From contig CALHSW010000074.1 in the NCBI GenBank assembly GCA_938038735.1, positions 85,867 to 149,866 on the forward strand: DNA of 64,000 nucleotides, read 5' to 3'. The translations under genes and the position numbers were made by a program. Origin of the DNA: an uncultured Bacteroidia bacterium (GTDB taxonomy: Bacteria > Bacteroidota > Bacteroidia > Bacteroidales > CAJPTX01). Positions 8,281 through 17,215 of the stretch are shown one piece after another. Within the stretch, counting starts at the first letter, position 1. Each line of letters begins with the position of its first letter. The notes beneath the pieces are model-generated. The model had not been told where the DNA came from, did not search any database, and was given only the letters and a program-made list of their open reading frames with translations.

Positions 8281-8314
8281 CCCCCTGCCTAATAGGTAAA
8301 AATCAGGCAGAGGG
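8281..8314 (-). terminator. Possible terminator after the ECF sigma gene
   Basis: Ten-base arms with one mismatch (8281-8290 and 8305-8314) lie 47 nt beyond the sigma factor stop codon. The minus strand continues TATTCTTTG, a weak U-tract. Confidence 0.45.
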
Positions 8315-8360
8315 AAAAGAATAGAATTTCTATACTAGGAGGTTTACCGTTTATTTTGTG

Positions 8361-8870
8361 TCACAGCCTTGCCTCGGAGTAGCCGGGTAGCTGCTGCATA
8401 AGCTTCTGCCGTGAGAAGAATATTCTACTCTTCACCGTGCCGATGCGCAGGTTGAGTTCATCGGCGATCTCGCGGTACTTGTAGCCATGCGTATGCATCG
8501 TGAATGGCACGCGGAACTCGTCCGTTAGGCTCCCTATAGCCTTCTCAAGCTCTGAGAATTCAAGCTGGGAGTCTGCGGCGATTTCGTCCGTGCGGTTCAC
8601 TAGGATGCTCTGCCCCTCCGTGTCGTCGAACATCGTGTTCTTCCGTGAGAGTCGTCGGTAGTGGTTGATAAAGGTGTTACGCATGATGGTGAACGCCCAC
8701 GCCTTCATGTTCGTATTTTCTGCGTACGAATCCTTGAAGGTTAATGCCTTCAAAAAGGTGTCTTGCACGAGGTCGGCCGCGTTATCTACATTCCCCGTCA
8801 GCGACAGCGCGTAACGCTGCAGACTTGGCTCTAGTGCTAGCAGTTCCTCTGAAAAACGATTCGATTCCAT
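8361..8870 (-). CDS. ECF-type RNA polymerase sigma factor
   Basis: A 169-residue sigma-70 family factor of the extracytoplasmic-function class. Region 2 includes NAADLVQDTFLKAL (about 30-43) and TNMKAWAFTIMRNTFINHYRR (53-73). Region 4 carries the helix-turn-helix YREIADELNLRIGTVKSRIFF near 132-152. It has no regions 1 or 3, as expected for ECF factors. No anti-sigma gene or other partner follows; it is transcribed alone from its own promoter. Orphan ECF factors of this kind are common in Bacteroidales and often govern envelope or stress genes, but the target here cannot be read from the sequence. Confidence 0.93.
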   Translation of the reverse strand: MESNRFSEELLALEPSLQRYALSLTGNVDNAADLVQDTFLKALTFKDSYAENTNMKAWAFTIMRNTFINHYRRLSRKNTMFDDTEGQSILVNRTDEIAADSQLEFSELEKAIGSLTDEFRVPFTMHTHGYKYREIADELNLRIGTVKSRIFFSRQKLMQQLPGYSEARL

Positions 8871-9017
8871 ATCTCAACTCCTTTCTTTTCCAATTCTAAA
8901 TAAGACAGGCATTCTAGCTCTCATTATGCCGTGCGCTAGTCCTGTTTTCTCCATAGAATCGTAGATTTTTCCCCATATTTCCCGCCTTGAATCGCTGTTT
9001 CTCCCTTAGTTGCGGCA

Positions 9018-9048
9018 CAAAGGTACGGAGTTTTACTCAAACCTCAAA
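9018..9048 (-). promoter_or_regulatory. Promoter of the ECF sigma gene
   Basis: The minus strand has TTTG at 9048-9045, a 19-nt gap and TACCTTTG at 9025-9018, an almost ideal promoter. It leaves a leader of about 140 nt before the start codon. Confidence 0.75.
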
Positions 9049-9119
9049 TCGTTTCATTTATTCATACCGAGTATAAATAACTTAAACGAGAATTGCCATT
9101 CCCTTGCCATCGTGGTTAG

Positions 9120-11063
9120 CTATTCTTCCAGCTGGAATTTGGCCGCGGTTTGCTGAAGCGTCGCAGCGGTTTCCGTAAGGATTTCGCTGCGATGCGCAAT
9201 GTCGGCGCCGGCCTGCGCATGTCGGCTGGAGGCCGCAGTAAGCTCCCGCATGGAGGCTCGTATGTCGTTGAGGTTGTTGGATTGCTGCTCCGCCTCCTGC
9301 GCGGTGGCCTGCGAGAGCTCTTTTGTCCTCTGCATGCGCGGTTGGAGGTCCCGAGCGGCCGTACTCGCTTCACGGCTCACCGCCACGCCGTTGCTGATGG
9401 CGGATTGGATTTTTGTAATAATCGCCGCGGAGTGTTCTGCGAGCCGGCGAACCTCATTCGCCACCACTGAAAACCCTTGCCCCGCGTCCCCAGCTCTGGC
9501 GGCCTCCACGGCGGCGTTGAGGGCGAGGATGTTGGTTTGGCTGGCTATGGCTGCTAGCGCACGGGCTTGCGAGGCGATTTCATCCATTTGCTGCGCGCTG
9601 CGTTCGGTTTGACAGATTACGTTGTGCAGCCCATCGTGCGTGTTTTGCGCCATCTCCTCGGCCTTTTCGCTGTTTTGACGTACGCTGCTGAGCGCATTGT
9701 TGAGCGCATCGATGGCTGCTTCAATGTTTTCACAGGTGGCCATGCTCTCAGCGCTCGCCTGCGCAACGGCTGTGGCGGAGTCCATGAACGAGTTGCTATT
9801 GGTGCTGAGGCTCTCGGCGCGTTCGCGGAGCTGGTGAATGAGCGCGGTGAGCGTGGTGCGCATCTCCTCGAGGGTGGCACTTAGGCTTCGCATTTCAAAG
9901 CTCCCTTTCGTGATATGCTGGATTTTGCGCAGGTCGCCGCTAGCAATCTTCCCCATGTTTTTACGTAGCGTGGCCACAGAACCACCGAGGCGCCTGGTGA
10001 TGTAGAACGCAACGCTGCCAAAAACGATAAGCGCCACGATGAAGAGGGATGCCGTGCGTATTAATTCGCTGCGGACATTGGCGGTGAGCGTTGCCAAGGG
10101 GCGGTCCGCCACGATGGCCCAATGCGAGTTGGAGGTGAGGATCTCAAAGGGCTCCACCCTACGCAGCACGGTGCCAAGGTCGGTGGCGACCCTGTAGTTG
10201 CTTGGGATATTTTGCTGTATGTTTTTTAGGATGTCGTCCGATAAACCCTCAATTTCCGAGCATCTTTTACCGACCAATTCATCCTTGGGGTGCATGATGA
10301 TGGTGCCGAGGTCGTTGATAACAGATACGTGGGCCGTTTGGGTGGCATTGAGTTGGTTCACCTGCATCGCGAGCTGCGCGTGGGCCAGGTCAATCACAAC
10401 GACACCGATAAATTTATCGTGCGCATGGATGGGGACCGCGATGCTCACCATTGCAATGGATTTTCCTTTAAGATTCTCGCTATAGATGTCGGTGATATAG
10501 CTACTGGCACCCGCCTTCAGGGCCAGGTAGTATGGCCGTTGCAGGTAGACCCCAAGGTCGCAGTATTCCCAGTAGGTTTTGCCATTGGCGCATGTGTATT
10601 CTCGTTGCCTTATTTCGTTTTCCTCTCGATACCAGCCCCCGACAAAGTTTGTAGGGTCTTTTGTGCCTAGATGCTGTACGGCGTAGGAGTCGAGCGTGTC
10701 GTAACCATCGGGCTCTAGGACTGTGGCGATGCTGAAAAAGCTCGGGTTCTGCTCCAGGATGCGCCGCATCATCTGCGCAATGATGTGGCGATCAGCGCGT
10801 TTTGTCTCTACGTCATTCTGCACGGCGAGCGCGAGGGTGCGACCCTGCGCAGAGGCATCGGAGAGAAAGGTGTTTATACTGCTTTGCGATTTGGCCACGA
10901 GGGCCTCAAGCTGCTTGTTTTCCGCGGAGAGAAGGTACTTGTAGCTCCGCATGCCAAAGTACCCTGCGAGTAGCACCGCGACGATGAAAAGGGTTATTTG
11001 GTAGGCGAGATTGAGCTCTGTGCGAAGCTTCATCCCCTTGGTAGGCGTTCTAGAGTTTTCCAT
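9120..11063 (-). CDS. Methyl-accepting chemotaxis protein with periplasmic Cache-type sensor
   Basis: A 647-residue transmembrane chemoreceptor. TM1 is about 21-38 and TM2 about 336-356; between them lies a 300-residue periplasmic sensor with double-Cache features (SYITDIYSENLKGKSIAMVS, and VSVINDLGTIIMHP). A HAMP linker follows TM2. The cytoplasmic coiled coil has the very conserved hairpin tip at about 506-546, including IASQTNILALNAAVEAARAG, which contacts CheA and CheW in known systems. The ligand is unknown, though this fold usually binds small molecules such as amino or organic acids. No cheA, cheW or methylation gene is in the window. The next upstream gene, divergently transcribed, is another membrane sensor. 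A second in-frame ATG ten codons in is an alternative start. Confidence 0.92.
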   Translation of the reverse strand: MENSRTPTKGMKLRTELNLAYQITLFIVAVLLAGYFGMRSYKYLLSAENKQLEALVAKSQSSINTFLSDASAQGRTLALAVQNDVETKRADRHIIAQMMRRILEQNPSFFSIATVLEPDGYDTLDSYAVQHLGTKDPTNFVGGWYREENEIRQREYTCANGKTYWEYCDLGVYLQRPYYLALKAGASSYITDIYSENLKGKSIAMVSIAVPIHAHDKFIGVVVIDLAHAQLAMQVNQLNATQTAHVSVINDLGTIIMHPKDELVGKRCSEIEGLSDDILKNIQQNIPSNYRVATDLGTVLRRVEPFEILTSNSHWAIVADRPLATLTANVRSELIRTASLFIVALIVFGSVAFYITRRLGGSVATLRKNMGKIASGDLRKIQHITKGSFEMRSLSATLEEMRTTLTALIHQLRERAESLSTNSNSFMDSATAVAQASAESMATCENIEAAIDALNNALSSVRQNSEKAEEMAQNTHDGLHNVICQTERSAQQMDEIASQARALAAIASQTNILALNAAVEAARAGDAGQGFSVVANEVRRLAEHSAAIITKIQSAISNGVAVSREASTAARDLQPRMQRTKELSQATAQEAEQQSNNLNDIRASMRELTAASSRHAQAGADIAHRSEILTETAATLQQTAAKFQLEE

Positions 11064-11161
11064 GGGTCTGCGTTGATTAGGGGCCTCAAATGAAGAAATT
11101 TAGGTTCGTCCTGCGCATGCTAGAACACGATAGGCATGCCCTGCATGTTGCATATGCGTTG

Positions 11162-11192
11162 TAAAGTTAACGCTTTTTGCTTTACGTGCAAA
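11162..11192 (-). promoter_or_regulatory. Probable promoter of the chemoreceptor gene
   Basis: The minus strand has TTTG at 11192-11189, a 19-nt gap and TAACTTTA at 11169-11162, about 100 nt before the start codon. Confidence 0.55.
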
Positions 11193-11488
11193 CGGAAAGG
11201 GTGATGCTACAGTGAAAAATTGCGCTGCGCTAACGGCTATTCTCGAAGGGAAAACGGTGTAGAGCGTGCTGTTCTCCTAGATGTATTACCAATGGAGCCA
11301 ATCGTAAAGCGATTTGCGGAATGGGAGAGGATGGCGGTGCGGTGGCGTTTTACTTGATTTGATACTTTTTACTCTGTAAAATTCATAAATCGTTGTGATA
11401 CAGCAAGGTATAGAGTATAGAGCGTTGAGATATCGCCTGTGATGGCATGTTTCCAAGTGGCTCATGGAAAGCACCTTAGCTGCACCCT

Positions 11489-11538
11489 CTTCGCATCAAA
11501 TTCGGATTTCTCCGGAGAAATCCGAATTTGATGCGAAG
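11489..11538. repeat. 50-bp perfect palindrome, copy 1
   Basis: Twenty-five bases on each side of the centre (between 11513 and 11514) are perfectly complementary, with no loop. The outer half of each arm is CTTCGCATCAAA and its complement. It stands in the 747-bp gene-free gap between the divergent chemoreceptor and GAF/PAS genes, so it is not placed as a terminator. The rest of that gap (11193-11485 and 11540-11785) shows nothing else I recognise. A related palindrome lies at 35629-35688. Confidence 0.95.
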
Positions 11539-11785
11539 GAGGCCCCTAGTTGGTGCATGCCGGGCAGGGCGGCCAATCGGGGGATGAAGGCCAGGGTGAG
11601 GAGGGTAGATTTTGTTGCGGAGTGCGGATACGTGAGAGGATTGCCCATCCGTAGTTTCCTGCCTCTCGTTTCGGCAATGCATTTGGCACTGCAATGCACG
11701 CTCCATGTGGCGCATAATCCGAGGATGAGGCTTGAAGGGGCTATTGGGGTGGCAGAGTGGCAACGTGCGTGTGGCTAAAAAATGC

Positions 11786-11793
11786 TATCTTTG
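11786..11793 (+). promoter_or_regulatory. -7 element of the GAF/PAS gene
   Basis: TATCTTTG lies 17 nt before the ATG at 11811. Its position rules out the upstream in-frame ATG at 11757 as the translation start from this promoter. The -33 box is weak. Confidence 0.55.
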
Positions 11794-11810
11794 GGCAAAT
11801 TTTTCGGGGG

Positions 11811-14090
11811 ATGCGAAGGCAGTACGATCGAATGTTTGTTCTGAAGTTTACCGTGGGCGGCTTCGCGGTGGGCTTCATGGTGCTGGTGCTGGTGATGGCG
11901 GTTCAGGTTTTCGGCGAGCGTGAGAGCGTGACGTTCGAATTGTTCCGGCGCTTTCATACAGCGTACCCCATGTTTTACATTTTGGACATGCTGCCGTTGC
12001 TGCTGGGCTGGGGTATGTGGTACTTTAGCCGTGCCGCAGCGATACGCAAGGCTGAGAGCGAGGGGTGGCACGAGGTGCAGTTGCGCCGCAACAAGGAGAT
12101 GCTTGGGTTTGTGAGCGGGCTGCGCAGCGGCGATGAGCCGGCTTACACGCCCGAGGTTGATGATGAGTTGGGCGGGGCGCTCCTGGCGTTGCAAAAGGAT
12201 ATTGAGAAGCGCCGGGAGGAGGATAACCGGCGGCGAGAGGAGGACGCGCGCCGCAGCTGGGTGGCGGAAGGACTTGCAAAGTTCGCGGAGATCCTTCGTG
12301 AGGAGGGGGGTAGCCTGGAAGATTTGGGGTACGCTATCGTGAGCCATTTGGTGAAGTATGTGGAGGCCAATCAATGCGGCTTTTACATCACGGAGGAGGA
12401 TGCGAGCGGGGAGAAATACTTCCGGCTCCTGGCGTGCTACGCGTACGACCGTAGGAAGTTTGTAAATCGGCGCATTGAGTGGGGGGACGGCCTGGTAGGG
12501 GCGTGCGCGCAGGAGGGCGCTACCACGCATCTGAATCAGGTGCCCGATGGCTATCTAGAAATCACTTCGGGGCTTGGCAAAGCCACCGCGCAGAATTTAC
12601 TGCTGGTCCCCATAAAGCTTGAACAAGCCAATTTCGGGGTGCTGGAAATCGCCTCCTTTAAGCCCTTTGCGCACCATGTGATTGACTTTATAGAGCGGGT
12701 GGCAGGGTCAATAGCCTCTACGCTCTCCAATAAGCGCATCAACATCCAAACGGCGCAGCTCCTCGCCGAGTCGCAGCAGCAGGCAAAGACCCTCGTGGCG
12801 CAGGAGGAACAGATGCGCAACAACATGGAGGAGCTGCAGAAGGCGCAGGAGGAGGCGGCGAGGGCCAATGAAACCTTCATGAGCTTCGCCAATTCGGTGA
12901 ACCATACGCTGATACGGGCCGAGTATGACATCAATGGCACGCTGCTCTATGCCAATCAGAAATTTGTTCAGAAGCTTGAATACGAGTCGGAAGAAGAGGT
13001 GCTGGGTAGGCATATTTCACTCTTTATAAGTGCGAAGGATAAGGAGAGCTTCAACGAGATTTGGGATGTTCTCCGGCGCACGGGGAAGCCGTTTGAGGGG
13101 GATATTAAGCATGTGACCCGCACGGGAAAGGATTTGTGGACTACCGCCACCTACACCTGCCAGTATACGCAGAGCGGGACGGTGGAGAAGATTCTATTCC
13201 TGGCGATTGACACCACGCATGATAAGAAACAGAATCTCGATTGGCAGGGTCAGATTGATGCACTGAATCGGGTGAGCCTCAAGGCGGAGATCACGCCGCT
13301 GGGCGACGTGATGGATGTGAATCAGCTATTTCTCGATACGCTCAAGTGTACACGGGAGGATGTGCTGCACAAGCCGCTCTACAACTTGGTGGCGAAGAAT
13401 GAGCAGGCGCTGCTTGAAAGGACGATCGATGGGGTGTGCCGCGGCGAGTCGTTTAAGGGTACCTTTAAGGTGCTGACCAAGGAGGGGGGCGAGTGCTGGC
13501 TGCGAACCACGATGACCACGGTGAACGATATGTACGGCGACATCTCAAAGATAGTGCTCATCGCAAACGATATTACCCGCGAGAAGCTGATGGAGTTTGA
13601 GTCAAAGCGGCAGAACGATCAGCTCAAGCAGCAGGAGGAGATGCTGCGCCAAAATGAAGTGCAGCTCAATAGGAAGCTGCGGGAGGCGCGCGAGGAGGTC
13701 AAGAATCAGTTCAAGGAGATTGAAAAGGTGCAGATACGTAACGAGAAGACGCTGGAGGGCTTTCTCGATGCGATTATCACTACCGACCAGGACGGTGCGG
13801 TAGAGTTCTTCAATAAGGCCGCGGAGGAACTCTTTGAGATTGACCGCTCGGAGGTGTTGGGGCAGAATGTGCGGTTGCTGTTCCCCGATAGCGTGGTGGC
13901 GGAAAGCGAGTTCTTGGCGGCGTATCTTGATCCGCAGGCCGAGAAGGTGGTGGGGGAGCGCAAGGAGGTGAAGGTGGTGAGTTCATCGGGCGAGGAGAAG
14001 GACGTACTCATGCTGCTCAGCGAGGCGCGGGTGGGGCGAAAAGTGAGCTACACGGCATTTGTGCAGAATATTTCGTTGGATTTGTTCTAG
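11811..14090 (+). CDS. Membrane-anchored GAF and multi-PAS sensor without an output domain
   Basis: A 759-residue protein. Two transmembrane helices lie at about 9-35 and 52-75, followed by a charged linker and coiled coil (to about 155). A GAF domain spans roughly 170-308, a coiled coil 309-355, then PAS-like domains at about 357-475, 485-605 and 662-759, with another coiled coil before the last. The final PAS reads LDAIITTDQDGAVEFFNKAAEELF. There is no histidine kinase, GGDEF, cyclase or methyl-accepting module, so the protein probably senses and passes signals by protein contact. It is divergent from the chemoreceptor and only 18 bp ahead of dnaX. The start at 11811 is chosen because of the promoter at 11786. 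Ligands are unknown. Confidence 0.8.
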   Translation: MRRQYDRMFVLKFTVGGFAVGFMVLVLVMAVQVFGERESVTFELFRRFHTAYPMFYILDMLPLLLGWGMWYFSRAAAIRKAESEGWHEVQLRRNKEMLGFVSGLRSGDEPAYTPEVDDELGGALLALQKDIEKRREEDNRRREEDARRSWVAEGLAKFAEILREEGGSLEDLGYAIVSHLVKYVEANQCGFYITEEDASGEKYFRLLACYAYDRRKFVNRRIEWGDGLVGACAQEGATTHLNQVPDGYLEITSGLGKATAQNLLLVPIKLEQANFGVLEIASFKPFAHHVIDFIERVAGSIASTLSNKRINIQTAQLLAESQQQAKTLVAQEEQMRNNMEELQKAQEEAARANETFMSFANSVNHTLIRAEYDINGTLLYANQKFVQKLEYESEEEVLGRHISLFISAKDKESFNEIWDVLRRTGKPFEGDIKHVTRTGKDLWTTATYTCQYTQSGTVEKILFLAIDTTHDKKQNLDWQGQIDALNRVSLKAEITPLGDVMDVNQLFLDTLKCTREDVLHKPLYNLVAKNEQALLERTIDGVCRGESFKGTFKVLTKEGGECWLRTTMTTVNDMYGDISKIVLIANDITREKLMEFESKRQNDQLKQQEEMLRQNEVQLNRKLREAREEVKNQFKEIEKVQIRNEKTLEGFLDAIITTDQDGAVEFFNKAAEELFEIDRSEVLGQNVRLLFPDSVVAESEFLAAYLDPQAEKVVGERKEVKVVSSSGEEKDVLMLLSEARVGRKVSYTAFVQNISLDLF

Positions 14091-14108
14091 GAGGGGGAGC
14101 GTGCGGCG

Positions 14109-15781
14109 ATGAGCGAATTTATAGTATCAGCAAGGAAGTACCGGCCCACAACGTTTAGCAGCGTTATAGGGCAGCCGGTGATTACAACCACGCTTAAAAG
14201 CGCCATAGCGCGCAATCAGTTGGCGCATGCCTACCTGTTTTGCGGGCCACGGGGCGTTGGTAAAACCACCTGCGCAAGAATTTTTGCGAAGACTATTAAT
14301 TGCCTTTCGCCCACTAAGGATGGCGAGGCGTGCAACGAGTGCAGCAGCTGCCAGCAATTCAATTCGGGGCGATCGCTCAATATTCGGGAGCTGGATGCGG
14401 CATCGAATAACTCGGTTGATGATATTCGGGAACTCATTGAGCAGGTGCAGCTAGCGCCCATTGACAGCCGCTACAAGGTGTTCATCATTGATGAGGTACA
14501 CATGCTGTCGCAGGCGGCGTTCAATGCCTTTTTGAAGACCCTGGAAGAGCCGCCGAGCTACGCTATTTTCATCTTAGCCACCACCGAGAAGCATAAAATA
14601 CTCCCCACGATCCTATCGCGCTGCCAAGTATTTGATTTTAACCGCATTCGGGTGGACGATACGATTGCGTTCCTCAAGGAGATTGCTACCAAGGAGGGGG
14701 TGACCTTTGATGATGAGTCGCTCAACGTGATTGCCATGAAGGCAGATGGTGCAATGCGCGATGCGCTGTCTACCTTTGACCAGGTGGTGAGCTACTCCGA
14801 GGGGAAGATTGAGTACCAAAAGACCACGGAGGTCCTCAATCTGCTAGACGTAAACTACTTCTTTCGCATCACGGAAGCCATTGGGCTGGGCGACTACGGC
14901 ATTGCGCTGCAGGTGTTCGATGAGATAGTGGCGAAGGGGTTCGATATGGGGCAATTCCTGGATGGCCTACAAACCCATTTGCGGAACTTGCTGTTGGCCA
15001 CCGACCTTCAGACGGCTAAGATGCTTGATGTGGGCGAAACCTTTGCGGGCATATACACGCAGAAGGCCGCGGCCGCTAATCCTGCGCTGCTTACGCGGGC
15101 GCTGATGATTACCACCGATGCGCAAGCGAACTTTCGTACTTCAGCCAATCAGCGGCTACATATTGAAGTGTTGCTGATTACGCTTTGCAAGCTAAAGGAA
15201 AGCGTAAAAAAAAACGGCTGATTGATGCGTTTTGGCTCTGCCGGGAATTGCCTTTGGCAGTGCATGAGCGTATTCAGCTAGCGCAAAAAGAGGCGGAGGA
15301 CGCGCCGGGCGAGGTGCGCCCCAAGGTGCTGCCCAAGCGGCAAAATTTATCCCTCAGCCAGCTACAGGAGGAGGCGAAGCAGAAAACTAGGAAGGTAGAG
15401 CTGGAGAAGTTTGAGTACTCGGTGGAGAACGTGCGCCGGGCCTGGGAGAACCTAAAAGCATTGATACGCAACCGCATTCCGCTAGTTTACAGCGCCATTG
15501 CGGATCAATCGGTGAATATTATTGGCGACCACCAAACCGTTGTGGTCTTCAACAATGAGGGGGCTCTTAACACCTTCACGGCGTTTCGGGAGCGGGCGGA
15601 AAACTATTTCAAGCAGGTGTTTTCGCTAGAGGAGTTTACTGTGGAAGGAACGGTGGACCAATCCGTACTCACCTCGCTAGACCCCAGCACGCTTTCAACG
15701 ACCGATTTTTGCGTATATTTGCAACAGAAGAATGAGGCGGTGAAGGATTTGTTTGAGGAGTTTAACTTAAAGGCGCAATAG
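14109..15781 (+). CDS. dnaX: DNA polymerase III gamma/tau subunit with an A9 recoding site
   Basis: Clamp-loader ATPase of the replicative polymerase. The Walker A motif is GPRGVGKTT (46-54), the zinc-binding cysteines are C65, C75, C78 and C81, and Walker B is KVFIIDEVHML (123-133). The zero frame ends at the TGA at 15219, giving a 370-residue gamma-like product. Immediately before it lies a run of nine A (15206-15214), read GTA AAA AAA AAC GGC TGA. A shift into the -1 frame continues KKKRLIDAFWL... for about 186 further residues to 15781, giving a tau-like product of about 557. An SD-like AAAGGA at 15195-15200 precedes the run, as in E. coli dnaX. The C-terminal part looks like real protein (FEYSVENVRRAWENLKALI). 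A sequencing error in the homopolymer is the alternative. Confidence 0.92.
15206..15214 (+). promoter_or_regulatory. A9 slippery site in dnaX
   Basis: Nine consecutive A lie 4 nt before the zero-frame TGA. Either -1 ribosomal frameshifting on A AAA AAC (or A AAA AAA) or transcriptional slippage adding one A would yield tau. Candidate stimulators are the SD-like AAAGGA at 15195-15200 and a weak CTGCC/GGCAG stem downstream near 15239-15261. Confidence 0.75.
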
Positions 15782-15789
15782 GAGTCAGT

Positions 15790-16989
15790 ATGAGACGAGT
15801 AGCAGTGATTGGTTTGTGGGCGGCGTTAATGCTTGTGGGGTGTGGCAGCGCAAAAAAAGCATCGGAGAAAGTGGAGCGAAGTGGTATGGCCGAGCAGCAA
15901 GCGGCGCAGCCCGCGGTGGATGCGGGCATGAGCCCCCTGCAGGTGGGGCTGCGAATGGTGAATGCGCGGGCCAAAGGCGAGTCGCAGTGCGTGTCGCCCA
16001 TGAGCCTGATGATGGCGTTGGATATGGCGAGAGAGGGTGCGCGGGGCGCCACGAGGCGAGAGTTGGATGCTTTTTTGAGCAATCCGTTGGTGCTGGCAAA
16101 CCGTGCGCTGGGGCGTGGAAAGGGCGATGATCGTGCATTGCTAGCCGCGAATGCCCTATGGAGCGACGCGGGAAAACCGCTTTCCGCCCAATACGTTGGG
16201 ACGCTCAAGGAGCAGCACGGCGCAACGGCGCGGGAGCTGCAGCTGCGGTTGAAACCCGCGCTGTCGGCTGATATAATCAATGGATGGGTGAAGGAGAACA
16301 CCAAGGGGCTGATTGAAAAATTGGTGGAGGCGGGCGACATTGCGCAGGCCTCAGTGGTGCTAACCAATGCGCTCTATTTTCGCGGCGAGTGGGCGCGCCC
16401 CTTCCCGAAGAGCGCCACGCACAAGGCGAAGTTCCATGCCACGAACGGTGATTACGATGTGCAGCTCATGCAGCAGGAGGGGCAGTTCCGCTACGCTGAG
16501 AATGGGCAGATGCAGATGGTAGAATTGGAGTACAAGGATTTGGACTACCGAATGCTGGTGGTGTTGCCGCGCACGTCTGCGCGGGAAACCAATTGGGGGG
16601 CGATTGATGCGGGCGCGCTGTCGGAACTCTACAGCAAGATGGAGTACGATCAGGTGAAGATATTTTTGCCGCGCTACGATAGGAAAAGTACCATGCACTT
16701 AATCACCTTGCTATCGCAGCTAGGTCTCGGGAAATGCTTTAGCGATGCCGCAGATTTTTCGGGGATGGGGAAGGAGTTTGCAGGGGAGCGGATCGGCGAT
16801 GTGATCCAGGCGGTGCGCTTCACGGTGGATGAGCAGAAAACCGAGGCGGCTGCGGCAACGGGGATTGTCATGATGCGGGCATCGCTGCCGCCCGAAGCGA
16901 TACCGTTCAGGGCGGACAGACCGTTCCTTTACATCCTCTATCACAAGACGCTAGACAACGCCGTTTTTGTGGGCGTGCTGGATGAGTAG
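15790..16989 (+). CDS. Serpin-type protease inhibitor, lipoprotein
   Basis: A 399-residue serpin. The first 18 residues are a lipoprotein signal (ALMLVGCGS, lipidated Cys18), so the protein is membrane-anchored outside the cytoplasm. Typical serpin segments follow, such as VLTNALYFRGEWARPF and KIFLPRY. The hinge of the reactive-centre loop is EQKTEAAAATG, whose small residues are the mark of an inhibitory serpin that can insert its loop. The scissile bond probably lies in VMMRASL, and the C-terminus has the usual FRADRPFLYIL. It starts 8 bp after dnaX with an AGGAG ribosome site. Plausible targets are self or host serine or cysteine proteases, including the subtilisins in this window, but this is inference. 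Confidence 0.93.
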   Translation: MRRVAVIGLWAALMLVGCGSAKKASEKVERSGMAEQQAAQPAVDAGMSPLQVGLRMVNARAKGESQCVSPMSLMMALDMAREGARGATRRELDAFLSNPLVLANRALGRGKGDDRALLAANALWSDAGKPLSAQYVGTLKEQHGATARELQLRLKPALSADIINGWVKENTKGLIEKLVEAGDIAQASVVLTNALYFRGEWARPFPKSATHKAKFHATNGDYDVQLMQQEGQFRYAENGQMQMVELEYKDLDYRMLVVLPRTSARETNWGAIDAGALSELYSKMEYDQVKIFLPRYDRKSTMHLITLLSQLGLGKCFSDAADFSGMGKEFAGERIGDVIQAVRFTVDEQKTEAAAATGIVMMRASLPPEAIPFRADRPFLYILYHKTLDNAVFVGVLDE

Positions 16990-17178
16990 CGGTGCGGGAG
17001 GGGTGTGATTCTTTTTCGGAGAGGAGCATGCGCTGCGCATAGCGGGGCAGTGCGTCTCTCCGCGCTGTTCTGAGTGCGCGCCAAGCGCCGATCGGAGCTG
17101 AGGACATGCGTAGGTGGCGGGGAAAAGCGGTGGGACCGATTGGCGCGGGGGCGCAGCTGCGATTGCTGAGCTTTTCGC

Positions 17179-17186
17179 TATATTTG
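17179..17186 (+). promoter_or_regulatory. -7 element of prfB
   Basis: TATATTTG lies 29 nt before the prfB ATG; no convincing -33 box. The gap from 16990 also holds an imperfect hairpin near 17019-17066 (CGGAGAG...CTCTCCG) that could end the dnaX-serpin transcript. Confidence 0.5.
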
Positions 17187-17215
17187 CTGCGGATTAAAGG
17201 TAAGGAAAACGATAG

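Noticed and set aside
11757..11810. Upstream start of the GAF/PAS protein
   Set aside because: A -7 element at 11786-11793 lies within this stretch, so the mRNA would not contain that ATG.
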